Positions 52,134 to 60,958 of a stretch of DNA of 64,000 nucleotides are shown here, one piece after another (the first letter of the stretch is position 1; each line of letters starts with the position of its first letter). Position numbers and translations under genes: made by a program. The notes under the pieces were generated by a model. The model ran no database searches. It worked only from the letters and a program-made list of their open reading frames with translations, and was not told the origin of the DNA. The stretch is from Bradyrhizobium sp. WSM3983 (lineage in GTDB: Bacteria > Pseudomonadota > Alphaproteobacteria > Rhizobiales > Xanthobacteraceae): assembly GCF_000473045.1 (NCBI RefSeq), contig NZ_AXAY01000007.1:220645-284644 (forward strand), given 5' to 3'.

Positions 52134-52961
52134 TCAGAGGGAATGATTCAACAAGGAATGGCCTGAGATGTCCGTTTCAACATGTGCCGGCGTGATCGTG
52201 CCGCGCTTGCGTTGTTCGACGATGCTCACGATCTGTCGTTCCATCTGTTCGACAGCTGCGGCAAGAGACTCTTGATCGAGCGACGAGATGCTCAAGACGT
52301 TCCGGCCCTTCCTGCGCAACGATTCGTGCAGGAGATCAACGATACTGCGCGATCTGAGGCTGGTTTCAACGTCCAGCTCGAGCAGCCGTTCGATCCTGCC
52401 TCCGAGATCATGTCGGTCGCGGAGCCGCTCCTCGAGGAGCCCGGTCGGTGCGTCGAGGCGTACCAGGAGGTCTGGTTCGGGGACAAGATCCAGCGCATAC
52501 GAGATCATTGCCTCGTCTGCGATGCCGCAAAGGAGCGTCAGAGAGCAAATCGCCTGGACGAACGCCTGGTCGAACAAGACGACGTGCGCAATCGCTGACC
52601 TGCCAAACCATGCGTGCGACAACCTCGAAATATATTGCAGCAGCCGGAGCGAAGAGAGCGGGTTGGACGGTGGAAGGATATTGATCAGATTTAACGCTGT
52701 TCCGAGATCGCGTGAAATACCCCGCGGTCGGAGTATCATGGACACCACTTCCGCCAGCGGACGCGTCAAGCGCCGCGCCGTGAACGATATCTTCCGAAGA
52801 GCCGATGTCGACGGTGTGGAGTTCTCGCTCGGCGAACGCTCCGCCGGCCGATGGCTGAGTACGAGGTCTACGGTATAGTCACGCTCACGCAGGCGTGCTG
52901 CGAGGCTACGTGCAAGAGTGGTCTTGCCGGCGCCTGGAGGACCGAAAAACTCGATAATCAT
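52134..52961 (-). CDS. P-loop nucleotide kinase-like protein
   Basis: This 275-residue P-loop NTPase has Walker A FFGPPGAGKTT (about 5-15) and a thymidylate/adenylate-kinase-like body: VVLFDQAFVQAI (about 127-138, DxxF/Walker B-like), LLVRLDAPTGLLEERLRDR with the Arg-rich lid (about 165-184). It probably phosphorylates a small molecule or sugar. It sits between the flippase gene and a nucleotidyltransferase-kinase fusion in the polysaccharide operon. Exact substrate unknown. Confidence 0.78.
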   Translation of the reverse strand: MIIEFFGPPGAGKTTLARSLAARLRERDYTVDLVLSHRPAERSPSENSTPSTSALRKISFTARRLTRPLAEVVSMILRPRGISRDLGTALNLINILPPSNPLSSLRLLQYISRLSHAWFGRSAIAHVVLFDQAFVQAICSLTLLCGIADEAMISYALDLVPEPDLLVRLDAPTGLLEERLRDRHDLGGRIERLLELDVETSLRSRSIVDLLHESLRRKGRNVLSISSLDQESLAAAVEQMERQIVSIVEQRKRGTITPAHVETDISGHSLLNHSL

Positions 52962-53013
52962 ATTCGAATCCAGATAAATGAAATGATTGAGGTGGACCGT
53001 TTTGCCGCTTGCG

Positions 53014-54543
53014 CTAAAGTATCCGCCATACCTCCTTCTTCACCGCGCGAATGACATCGGGTAGAGGCTGTTGGGCGTCGATCGAGACTATGCGCGCCCC
53101 GGAAAACGCCAGTCGCGGGATCGCCGCGATACGCTGCGTGATCACGGCAGGATCCATGTCGGGCTCGCGTCTGGCGCAAACTTCCGGCGGTACGACCAGC
53201 TTGATGACGATGTCTGGTGGAAGGCGCTCGGCAAGTGAATAGGCTTTGGCCTCAAATCGCCGTAGCCAGAGCGGAACCCCGGTCAGGCGCGGCATCAGTG
53301 GACCTTCGTTGAAGCCGACGATCTCGTTCTGCGGGTATCGATCCGTGACCACGACAAGGCCCCGACGAGCTCCACGATGCGCTGCCGACAGCTTGTTCCG
53401 CTTTTCGATGGCCGTGGCCGTCGCCCAGATCGCCAGGAGAGCACTGTACAGTCTGCTCGGGGGGCGATCCGAGATTTTACCATGCGATGAACCTTTGGGC
53501 TTGGTCCTGAAGAACGGCGTGATCAGAGGCACCATCAACTTGAGCGGCCATAATACGAGGGAGGGGCGTCCTGCCCCGGTGCCGAAATAGATCGGAATGA
53601 CATCCATCTCCTGGCCGAGCCACTGCCGAATTGTCGTGACGATGGTCGATTTGCCGCTGCCGTCGACGCCGACGACGGCCACAACGTGCCCGCCACCCGG
53701 AGCCCGTCGGCTCCACGGCCGGGGTGCCCAGAGAAAGCGTTTGTTCAGGTAGCCGGCGCCGAGGTGCGCGGCGCGTGTCAGACCCCGAAGGGCTGCCTCA
53801 AGATCGTTGTAGATTCGATGCGGTGCGAAGTGCCTTCGGATGCGCCGCCGCAAATGTCGCTGATGCTCCAGCGCGGGTTGACGAAAAAGGGCATCGGCAA
53901 TCATGTCGGCCAGATCGCCTCCCAGAAGTTCAGCCGCTCGCCGTCTGAGTGCCGCGCGAGGAACTCGGTCGGCGAGTGCCGCGCGATCAAGTGCAAATTT
54001 CCGCGTCATTGCCCGCCAGTTGCGGAGGACAACAGGATCCGATCGCCTCAGTTCGAGGCACCCGCGTACAATCAACAGCAATGCCTCGTCCACTGGCTCC
54101 AGCAGGCGGATCGGCAGCTCCGGATGAACGATCGCTCGCCTCGCCAGGGCTTCTTCCCACGGCAGGTGGTAGTTCTTGAGCAGGCTGGCGCCCGCGACCA
54201 GTCGGACATGCAGATGGAGATGCACGATCCGGCCACTCGGTTCGTCATAGCCGAGATAACTCGAGATCGACGGATGGTCACGATAGGCGACGGCGGGAAA
54301 GGACTTGAGACCGTGCTCGAGGAGGATCGCCTGAGCGCGGTGCTGATCCCGTTTTACGACAAGCAGATCGAGATCTCCGTCGCCGATCAGGCCGCGGTAG
54401 ATCCGATTGCTGCTCTTCCAATAGAAGTAGGTGATGTCGTGCCGATCAAAGTCGTTCAAGACCGCAAGAATCAGCGGCAGGATCGTGCCCTCGGCGGTCG
54501 GGCCATCGGTCAGGTCTGTCCTGTGCAGGGCATCCTGTCTCAT
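53014..54543 (-). CDS. Nucleotidyltransferase-like domain fused to thymidylate-kinase-like domain
   Basis: The protein has 509 residues. The N-terminal half has a nucleotidyltransferase-type motif GDGDLDLLVV (about 54-63) preceded by FYWKSSNRIYRGL. The C-terminal part (about 295-509) is a P-loop kinase starting VVAVVGVDGSGKST, with TDRYPQNEIVG (DR-motif) and IVIKLVVPPEVCARRE (lid region). The ATG at 54543 overlaps the stop of the Wzc-like gene (ATGA); a longer open frame antisense-like to that gene was rejected. It may transfer nucleotidyl or phosphate groups to a sugar of the polysaccharide. No precise activity can be assigned. Confidence 0.8.
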   Translation of the reverse strand: MRQDALHRTDLTDGPTAEGTILPLILAVLNDFDRHDITYFYWKSSNRIYRGLIGDGDLDLLVVKRDQHRAQAILLEHGLKSFPAVAYRDHPSISSYLGYDEPSGRIVHLHLHVRLVAGASLLKNYHLPWEEALARRAIVHPELPIRLLEPVDEALLLIVRGCLELRRSDPVVLRNWRAMTRKFALDRAALADRVPRAALRRRAAELLGGDLADMIADALFRQPALEHQRHLRRRIRRHFAPHRIYNDLEAALRGLTRAAHLGAGYLNKRFLWAPRPWSRRAPGGGHVVAVVGVDGSGKSTIVTTIRQWLGQEMDVIPIYFGTGAGRPSLVLWPLKLMVPLITPFFRTKPKGSSHGKISDRPPSRLYSALLAIWATATAIEKRNKLSAAHRGARRGLVVVTDRYPQNEIVGFNEGPLMPRLTGVPLWLRRFEAKAYSLAERLPPDIVIKLVVPPEVCARREPDMDPAVITQRIAAIPRLAFSGARIVSIDAQQPLPDVIRAVKKEVWRIL

Positions 54544-56525
54544 CTTTCGTGCCCTTTCCGCCCGAATGATCTTGCAGTGTCCAGCGCTTGAAGTCCGGTC
54601 TCCCACATCCACCGAAACGGAGAAGAGGCCATTGCGAGGAAGCTTTGACCTATGCCGACGCGAGCCGCGTCTGCGGCCCCGGCGATGAATTCGCTCGCAT
54701 CGCCATAGCGGTATTGCGCATGTCTCTTGAGATCGACCTGTGTCACGATGGCCGCCGCAAAATCGCTGCGCTCGTTCTCGATGCACCAGCTGCTGCGAAG
54801 GAGACCCAAGGCGTTCTGAGCGACCTCCCGCGTCGTACTCCCCCACTTGACGACGAAGAGCATCTTGTCGGCGATCGATGGGAGCAATCGTGCCTCAATG
54901 GCTGCAAGGACAGGTGGACCATCAATGATCACGCAATCATAGCGTTCGCGCAGTTGGCGGACGAGGTCGGCCATCTGTTCGACGGCACTTATTGGGTCGA
55001 GCCGATAGCCGGGTATCCGGAGGTAGTCGAAGCCGACCTGCGGAATGTGCCGCATCGAGTCCGCCAGCGATCGGTTTTGTAGACCGACGATTCGTCGCTC
55101 GCCAGCGTTGTCGAACTCGCTAACACGCATGCCTCTGTGGAGGTCGATGCCGATCAGGAGCACGCGCCGCCCGAGGAGGCCGGCATAAGCCGCGAGACCA
55201 CGGGCGAGCGTGGTTTTCCCTTCGCCCGTGATGCTGGAGCTGATCAGGACGGTTTTCGCATGACCTGGCTCGGCTAGACGTAACGTCGCCGCCGCTGACC
55301 GAAGCGCCTCCACATACGGAGAGAACGGCTCGACCCGAAGATAGTCTCCGGAATCAATCAGGTTATCCGAGTGTATTTGCGGGACCAGACCAATGCAGGA
55401 TAGCCCGAGCGCATCGGTGATTTCCTTCTCGCTGCGTAAGGTTTTGTCGAGGCGGTCCTGGACGAGGGCGACGAAGCTCCCGCAGATCAGCGAGATGATC
55501 AGGGCGGGGAGCATGAACAGGATCGGGTTCGGAGAGCTCGGTCGCGATGGCGGAGAGGCAAGTGAGAGAATGCTGACGTCCGGGTTGACGAGCTCTTCTT
55601 GTTCGCGGATCTCCTTCTGCCGCTGGAGAAGACTTGCATACAGTTGTGCGCTGGCGGCGGTCCGACGTTCGAGTTCGCGTGGGTCGAGGTCCGCTTCACG
55701 TTGTTCGCCGCTGGCGTTGCGGACCGCATCGGCGCGCCGCTGGATTGCGTTGTGCAGAGCTGCGCTGGTTCGCTCGATGTCGGCCTTGACCGTCGCCATT
55801 CGTTCCTCAAGCCGGGCCAGTTCGTTGGCGGTGTAGGCCCGTTGCTGCTCGGCATTGCTCTGGACGTAGAGCTCGACGATACGATTGACGATGTCGGCGG
55901 CCCTCTCGGGGGTCGTCCACTGGAAGGTGACATTGATGATGCGTGAGCGGCGTTCCTGGAGAACCTGCAGACGACGCTGAAGATCGTCGAATTTCAGGCC
56001 TGCGTCGTTCCGCCTGTGCTGGAACAACGGACCAATCCAGACACCCAGCCGTCGCTTGAGCTCCATCAGGCCGAGCGGGCCCGCCTCGCTCCTCTCGGCC
56101 TGACCAGGTTTCGGCGTGATGGCCGGATCTGCTCCGACGTCAGACGTCAGTCCGCGAAAGTGCGGGTCGTTCCGAAAGCTGTCGAGAACGTGGCGCAAAT
56201 GATACGGAGACGTCAACATGGTCACCTGAGTGTCGACGGCCTGCTGGAGCGCCTCGGGATTTAGGGGAGTGGCGCCCTGAACCTGAACGACCTGCGCGGT
56301 CGCCGTATATTTGGGTGTGATGAGCAGACCGGCGATGCCTGCTAGCATCGTTCCGACGCCTGCGATGGTGAGGATGAGCTTGCTCCTCCGACGCAGGATA
56401 CCAATCACCTGCTGGAAGCCCGGTTCGGGCGCGACCGTGGTCTGGTCGTCACGCCGCTCGCCTTCGAAGTCAGGCCTCAATGGTATGCTGTCCGCGATGA
56501 GACCCGTCTTATCCATCAACTGCAT
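54540..56525 (-). CDS. Polysaccharide co-polymerase/tyrosine-kinase-like protein (Wzc/GumC type)
   Basis: The protein has 661 residues. A Wzz chain-length domain is followed by two membrane helices (KLILTIAGVGTMLAGIAGLLI, about 49-69, and ILFMLPALIISLICGSFVAL, about 335-355), a periplasmic coiled coil between them, and a cytoplasmic BY-kinase-like ATPase with Walker A SSITGEGKTT, Walker B CVIIDGPPVLA and VVKWGSTTREVAQNAL. The Walker A' Asp-x-Asp is reduced to Gly-Ile-Asp (LLIGIDLHRG), and there is no C-terminal tyrosine cluster (it ends FGRKGHER). It sets polymer length with Wzy and may have weak or no autokinase activity. Confidence 0.9.
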   Translation of the reverse strand: MQLMDKTGLIADSIPLRPDFEGERRDDQTTVAPEPGFQQVIGILRRRSKLILTIAGVGTMLAGIAGLLITPKYTATAQVVQVQGATPLNPEALQQAVDTQVTMLTSPYHLRHVLDSFRNDPHFRGLTSDVGADPAITPKPGQAERSEAGPLGLMELKRRLGVWIGPLFQHRRNDAGLKFDDLQRRLQVLQERRSRIINVTFQWTTPERAADIVNRIVELYVQSNAEQQRAYTANELARLEERMATVKADIERTSAALHNAIQRRADAVRNASGEQREADLDPRELERRTAASAQLYASLLQRQKEIREQEELVNPDVSILSLASPPSRPSSPNPILFMLPALIISLICGSFVALVQDRLDKTLRSEKEITDALGLSCIGLVPQIHSDNLIDSGDYLRVEPFSPYVEALRSAAATLRLAEPGHAKTVLISSSITGEGKTTLARGLAAYAGLLGRRVLLIGIDLHRGMRVSEFDNAGERRIVGLQNRSLADSMRHIPQVGFDYLRIPGYRLDPISAVEQMADLVRQLRERYDCVIIDGPPVLAAIEARLLPSIADKMLFVVKWGSTTREVAQNALGLLRSSWCIENERSDFAAAIVTQVDLKRHAQYRYGDASEFIAGAADAARVGIGQSFLAMASSPFRWMWETGLQALDTARSFGRKGHER

Positions 56526-56558
56526 CCGTACCTCCCTGGCATCGGTCCATCCTCGCAG

Positions 56559-57965
56559 CTAGCTCGACCTCGAGCCTAGTTGGCTCGCGCCATATAAGGC
56601 TTGCGGTCGCGCAAGAGACCGATCCCATGCGTTCGCGGGACGAGCGAGGCCGCGGCGTGCGTTACCCCTGGCAATCGATAGCAACTGGTTCGCCGGCATC
56701 GGCTCTGCCACCAGGCAAACTGCGATCACAAACCAGAAGATAGGATGCCGAAGTATGAAGGTGGCGATGGCGTAAATGAAGAGACCGCACAGTAATGTCG
56801 GCAATCCTGCCTGGCCAGTCGCGTAGGCGGACTTGAAAGCCGTTACCACGAGCCAGACGAAGCTCAAGACGATCAGGAGCCCGCCCTGGGTAAAAAGGTC
56901 GAGCATCGTGTTGTGCGCCTCGAAGTTCGGCACGAACGAGGGCTTAGGGTGCTCAACAAAATCGGGATGGACCGTATCCATGTTCCTTGCGGAGACGATG
57001 GAGTGCGGAATTTCGAGATGCGGACCAGGGCCCAGGCCGAGCATGCCGGATTCGACACCTCGCCTGAGGGCCTGGCTCCAAAGCTCAAATCGCAATTCCG
57101 TCTTCTCTCTGGTCTGCTCAGGGTTTTCCCGTGCCATCGACTTGGCGAGGTCGCCGGCTTCGACCGCAATCGAATAAGCCAGCGGCGCGATTGAAATCAC
57201 GACTCCCGGCAAGGCCAGCACAATCACCCAGGCCAGAGCTGAGCCGAAGCTGATCCGCCGCGCTCGCGAGAACAGCCAGGTTCGGCACTTGAGCGCCAAG
57301 AGGATCGGGCCGGCCAGGACAAGAATCAGCGTAAACGAATCGCTCCCCGTGATCCGGCCCGTGTAGACGGGGATGATGGCGCAGGCGAGCGCGCCAATCG
57401 TCGCCCCGAGTGTCGTGGACGTTTCGGCTAGATGGAGCGATAGTATTCCCAGCACCATGCAGAGCACTGCGAGTTGATGCGGATTAGACGACCAGCCTCG
57501 GAATTGATCCCACCATAATGGATCGACCGAAGGAATGTCGTAGAGGCCCCAGGCGTCGGCGAGCTGTGCGACAATAACCGGTGTCCCGAATCCGCACAGA
57601 AGCCAGGTGATGCGACGCAACCGGGGGCCGGGGTTCGGCCCGACCACGCTCAGGCAACTGATCGCGGCCAACAAGGGATAGGCCATGACATCGTGCATGA
57701 ACCATACGGGATCGTGCTCGTCGCCGATGAGCTTTGCCGTCAGCGTTCCGAGGGTCTGCGCCAAGGCGAACAGCAACCAGAACATCAGGAGTCGCGACAG
57801 AGCTGGCGTCAGCAAAAGGCGGCCGCGCGCCGCTTCCCGCCCGAGCACAAGGATCACCCAGATGATGAGACAGAGTTCGCCCGGCCCGACCGGCAAGCCC
57901 GCGACCCGCAATTGTGAAGCGGGGGTCAGCAGCAGCCCGAATGCAAACAAGGCGTCCAGGATCAT
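56559..57965 (-). CDS. O-antigen ligase/polymerase family protein (Wzy-like)
   Basis: This 468-residue membrane protein has about 11-12 hydrophobic helices and a large periplasmic loop (about 275-350) containing TELRFELWSQALRRGVESGMLGLGPGPH and FEAHNTMLDLFTQGG, the family loop with conserved Arg and His. It polymerises lipid-linked repeat units in the periplasm. It lies 33 bases upstream of the Wzc-like gene in the operon. Confidence 0.88.
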   Translation of the reverse strand: MILDALFAFGLLLTPASQLRVAGLPVGPGELCLIIWVILVLGREAARGRLLLTPALSRLLMFWLLFALAQTLGTLTAKLIGDEHDPVWFMHDVMAYPLLAAISCLSVVGPNPGPRLRRITWLLCGFGTPVIVAQLADAWGLYDIPSVDPLWWDQFRGWSSNPHQLAVLCMVLGILSLHLAETSTTLGATIGALACAIIPVYTGRITGSDSFTLILVLAGPILLALKCRTWLFSRARRISFGSALAWVIVLALPGVVISIAPLAYSIAVEAGDLAKSMARENPEQTREKTELRFELWSQALRRGVESGMLGLGPGPHLEIPHSIVSARNMDTVHPDFVEHPKPSFVPNFEAHNTMLDLFTQGGLLIVLSFVWLVVTAFKSAYATGQAGLPTLLCGLFIYAIATFILRHPIFWFVIAVCLVAEPMPANQLLSIARGNARRGLARPANAWDRSLARPQALYGASQLGSRSS

Positions 57966-58066
57966 CTGCCCTTATCCGTCTTCGGCGCCCTGAGGCGCGC
58001 GCAAGCGTTGCGCCATTCGCATGTTTCCTGTTTGCCTCGCGGTCGGTCGGTCGCCATGGCAAACCT

Positions 58067-58978
58067 TCAATTCGTCTTGTTCAAAGCGATCGGGTTTCGA
58101 TGACGGCGCAAGAACACCGCCTGCAACTCCGGTGAGCCGGCTAGCGCCCAGTCTCCATTCTGCGATCCCCAGCTGTAGGCGAAGTCGAAGGCGGGCGCTG
58201 GTATGAGCGCGTCCCAGCGAGCCATTATCTGTTGCATCTGACTTGCGGTAGGCAGGACGTATCGGCCGCCGCCGTCGTCGATCCAGCGCCCGCCGCCAAA
58301 GGTCTGGTAGACCGGGACCATGTTGTCGCGAGGTACTCCGGCGGATTCGGCCGCAGCGACATAGCGATCGATCTGGTGGTAGTCGCAGCCATTCAACTCC
58401 GTCCGGCACGGATAGGGATCGATACCGTACAAGTCGACATGTGAGTTGGCGGGGTTGTAGGTGTCCTTGAAGGACGGCGTCCGCGACGACGTCATCGTCA
58501 TGAGCAGGATAAATGTCTTCGCGCCAGGCACGTTGGCATGAATCCAGTCCGACTCAGCCTTCAGATTGTCGGCCGTGCAAAGCGAGAAATGCTGCCCGGT
58601 TGGATCCGGATCGTCCATCAAATAGAAGCCGAATAGCTTTTCATTGCCAATGAAGGGGCGGACGGTGTCCTGGAATTTTGCGTCCGCGCCATTGCATTGG
58701 CCGACCCACACGAGGCCCTTGACTCCCTCGGGCAGTGAATCCACCTGCGCCGGACTGTTGACGTCCGCGAGATTGAAACCGGCGGCGGCAGGAAGGTAAC
58801 TCCCAGCCGCGTCGAAATTGCTGTTGGAGGCGAAGTGCAGTGTGGCCCTGGAGTCCGCGCGCGTCTGCGCGTGGAACGGCAGGCCCTGCAGGAGCAATGC
58901 ACCGGCCCCCAGCAGGGAGGCCACCGCAGACCACGCAACGTATCGAGCGCGTGCATATGTCCTTACAGGACGCCGCAT
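58067..58978 (-). CDS. Sec-targeted TIM-barrel (glycoside-hydrolase-like) protein, paralogue of the T1SS-linked protein
   Basis: The protein has 303 residues. It has a signal or anchor (AWSAVASLLGAGALLLQGLPF, about 14-34), then a domain strongly like residues 1-247 of the protein at 41438-42625: AAAGFNLADV, GFYLMDDPDPTG, NLKAESDWIHANVPGAKTF, LYGIDPYPCRTEL and AYSWGSQNGDWAL. The DEP of the paralogue is DDP here. Four cysteines at GQCNG, LCTAD, YPCRT and NGCDY could form disulfides in the periplasm; the paralogue has none. There is no repeat tail. It overlaps the glycosyltransferase gene by 16 bases, so it likely acts on or near the polysaccharide. The start has GAGGA six bases upstream. Confidence 0.82.
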   Translation of the reverse strand: MRRPVRTYARARYVAWSAVASLLGAGALLLQGLPFHAQTRADSRATLHFASNSNFDAAGSYLPAAAGFNLADVNSPAQVDSLPEGVKGLVWVGQCNGADAKFQDTVRPFIGNEKLFGFYLMDDPDPTGQHFSLCTADNLKAESDWIHANVPGAKTFILLMTMTSSRTPSFKDTYNPANSHVDLYGIDPYPCRTELNGCDYHQIDRYVAAAESAGVPRDNMVPVYQTFGGGRWIDDGGGRYVLPTASQMQQIMARWDALIPAPAFDFAYSWGSQNGDWALAGSPELQAVFLRRHRNPIALNKTN

Positions 58979-60264
58979 GTCGCATCCTCGGTCGTCGACC
59001 CAAAACGCCCGTTTTGGAATCGGCTGTGGCGCGCACGGCCAATCAATTCCCTGTAGAGTGAGGCATGCCGATCGACAACGGTCGCTAGCGAGAACTCCCT
59101 CCTGACATATTCGGCGGCGCGATTGGCCATGGTTAAGCCCTTCTCTCGATTGCCAAGCAAGTGGAGAATCTTTGCGGCCAATACGGGCGGGGCTCCCGGG
59201 GGCACCAGCAAACCATTCCATCCGTCGCGAATGACTTCAGCGCAACCCGGCATGGTCGTGGTTACGATCGGCAGGCCGGCGAGTGCCGCCTCGAGAAGAA
59301 CCCGCGGCACGCCTTCACGGTACTCAGTCGGAAACGCGAACACATTTGCGAGTCTGAGCAGCGCCGGAATGTCCGATCTAGATCCGATCGCCTTCACATA
59401 GGGTGCATGCCGATCGATCTCGGCTTGCGTGACAGCAAGGGGGCCTTCTGATTCTCGCGGCCCGACAAGCACGAAGCGAACATTGGGACGCACCTCGTGC
59501 ACCCGGGCAGCCGCGTCGAGCAGGGCCGGAATACCCTTCTGCCTGGTCATCCGCGTCACGGTCATCACGACCTCGGCGTCGCCAAGTCCAAGTTCGTGGC
59601 GAAGCTGAGCCGGCGACGGTCCCGAGCTCAGTGCTCGATCGAACCCCTCGACATCGACGCCGGCCCCTCGGATCAGAACGGGCATCTTTCCGGCGATCCC
59701 GTGACGCTCGAAGAACGCGCGGTCGTCACTGATCTCGAACACCGTTGCGGCAGCCGTGCGAGCCGCGAGCTTGTGGAGCGCGCGATAGACCGGACGTAGC
59801 GTCAAGGCAAGAGGGGATCGCGATGAATAGAGAAAAGCGCGCCCATTGATCGTACGAATGGCCAACACATCCGGGGCGCTCCGCGCGGCCAATGGCAGGA
59901 ATATCGAGGGCTTGGTGTCGAAGCTTTGCGCAAGATCGGGCCGCTCCTCGATCAGGATTTTCGCAAGGCTCTTGATGGCTGCCAAGTCCGCCCACGGATT
60001 TACGAACCGGTTGAACTGGAAGTCTCGATATCGGATGCCTGCCTGTGCAAATGGAGCCGGGTCGCCGCTCGCAACGGCTGTTATGCGAAAGCCCTGGTCG
60101 CGCAGGGCGCACATCGCCGGAATGCGGAGATGATGATCTTCGCCTCCGATATAAAGCAGGTGGGGCTGCAGCGGATGGCGCCGCTCCCTCGACGTTTCAT
60201 TTGGATCGTCATCGAGCAGGAGAGAACCGTGTCTATGATCGCCGTTCAGCCCGGGTTTCAACAT
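58963..60264 (-). CDS. Glycosyltransferase family 4 (GT-B)
   Basis: This enzyme has about 433 residues. The N-terminal Rossmann half begins PHLLYIGGEDHHLRIPAMCALRDQGF, and the C-terminal half has VMTVTRMTRQKGIPALLDAAARV and the donor-binding FAFPTEYREGVPRVLLEAALAGLPIVTT with its E-x7-E-like motif. It adds a sugar from a nucleotide donor to the lipid-linked repeat unit. The ATG at 60264 has GGGAG eight bases upstream; the frame is open up to 60342. It is the first gene of the minus-strand polysaccharide operon, and only one glycosyltransferase is present, so others must be encoded elsewhere. Confidence 0.9.
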   Translation of the reverse strand: MLKPGLNGDHRHGSLLLDDDPNETSRERRHPLQPHLLYIGGEDHHLRIPAMCALRDQGFRITAVASGDPAPFAQAGIRYRDFQFNRFVNPWADLAAIKSLAKILIEERPDLAQSFDTKPSIFLPLAARSAPDVLAIRTINGRAFLYSSRSPLALTLRPVYRALHKLAARTAAATVFEISDDRAFFERHGIAGKMPVLIRGAGVDVEGFDRALSSGPSPAQLRHELGLGDAEVVMTVTRMTRQKGIPALLDAAARVHEVRPNVRFVLVGPRESEGPLAVTQAEIDRHAPYVKAIGSRSDIPALLRLANVFAFPTEYREGVPRVLLEAALAGLPIVTTTMPGCAEVIRDGWNGLLVPPGAPPVLAAKILHLLGNREKGLTMANRAAEYVRREFSLATVVDRHASLYRELIGRARHSRFQNGRFGSTTEDATCGVL

Positions 60265-60958
60265 TCGCAAAGCTCCCGCATTCGATATCGCCCACGTCTT
60301 GATTGACCACGTCTTGGCAAATGCCGGCAGCCCGCCGGCCAAGACAGGATCTCATCAACTCATTCGTTGGGTCGCACGTTGGATCGCAGCCCGCTTAAAC
60401 GATGCTATCGACCGGAAGCCGTAAAATGGCGTCCGCTCAAAAGCGCCGACACGCTCAGGGAGGCGTGAATTTTCACCATGCAACCGAGAGGGTTGTCGGG
60501 AATCCACTATTATCACGGCGTGTTCGAGATCGTATCTGAATAAAGAGGTAACTACTCGATCGCTCGCGCAATCGGCGGCGGCTCGTTGCGATGCTGCGAC
60601 ATGAGGATCACGTGCAGCGACCCGTTCTTCCCGCGGTGTGCGGCGAAGATGGATCTGATGAGGCGGTGTTCGATCGATGCTTGGCCGGCGCGTGAGGCTG
60701 TATGATGCGGCCCTGCGTTCTCACTACCCCCTTTGGATTACCTCGCGGTTTGCCTCGGTGCCGGGGCATCGTCCGCCACAGATTGTTCGTGCTGCGATAA
60801 CAAGCGGCCGGCTGGCGATGACGCCGCCTTGATGTGGGGTTTTGAGCTTCTGAGCTACCTATTTGGACCTAATGAAACCGCACATGTACTGCGTTTTTGC
60901 CGCGCGGGTATCCCGTGAGCAGGGTTAGAGTCGCGCCCGCACGATTGCTGATCGTGAG
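60265..60958. other. Divergent control region between polysaccharide and second T1SS operons
   Basis: About 690 bases with no supported gene; a 61-codon open frame near 60733-60918 has no family resemblance. It must carry promoters for both directions. An inverted repeat lies at its left edge. No reliable -35/-10 was found. Confidence 0.5.
60311..60345. repeat. Inverted repeat GTCTTGGC...GCCAAGAC
   Basis: Perfect eight-base arms at 60311-60318 and 60338-60345 with a 19-base GC-rich spacer, 47 bases upstream of the glycosyltransferase ATG. It could be an operator or a leader hairpin of the polysaccharide operon. Evidence is limited to the symmetry. Confidence 0.35.

Noticed and set aside
53014..54846. 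610-residue version of the nucleotidyltransferase-kinase protein
   Set aside because: The first 101 residues would be read antisense-like through the end of the Wzc-like gene in a different frame; the ATG at 54543 overlaps that gene's stop in the usual ATGA way.
60733..60918. Small open frame upstream of the HlyB-type exporter
   Set aside because: No ribosome site, no recognisable family and no coding-like composition; left as part of the control region.
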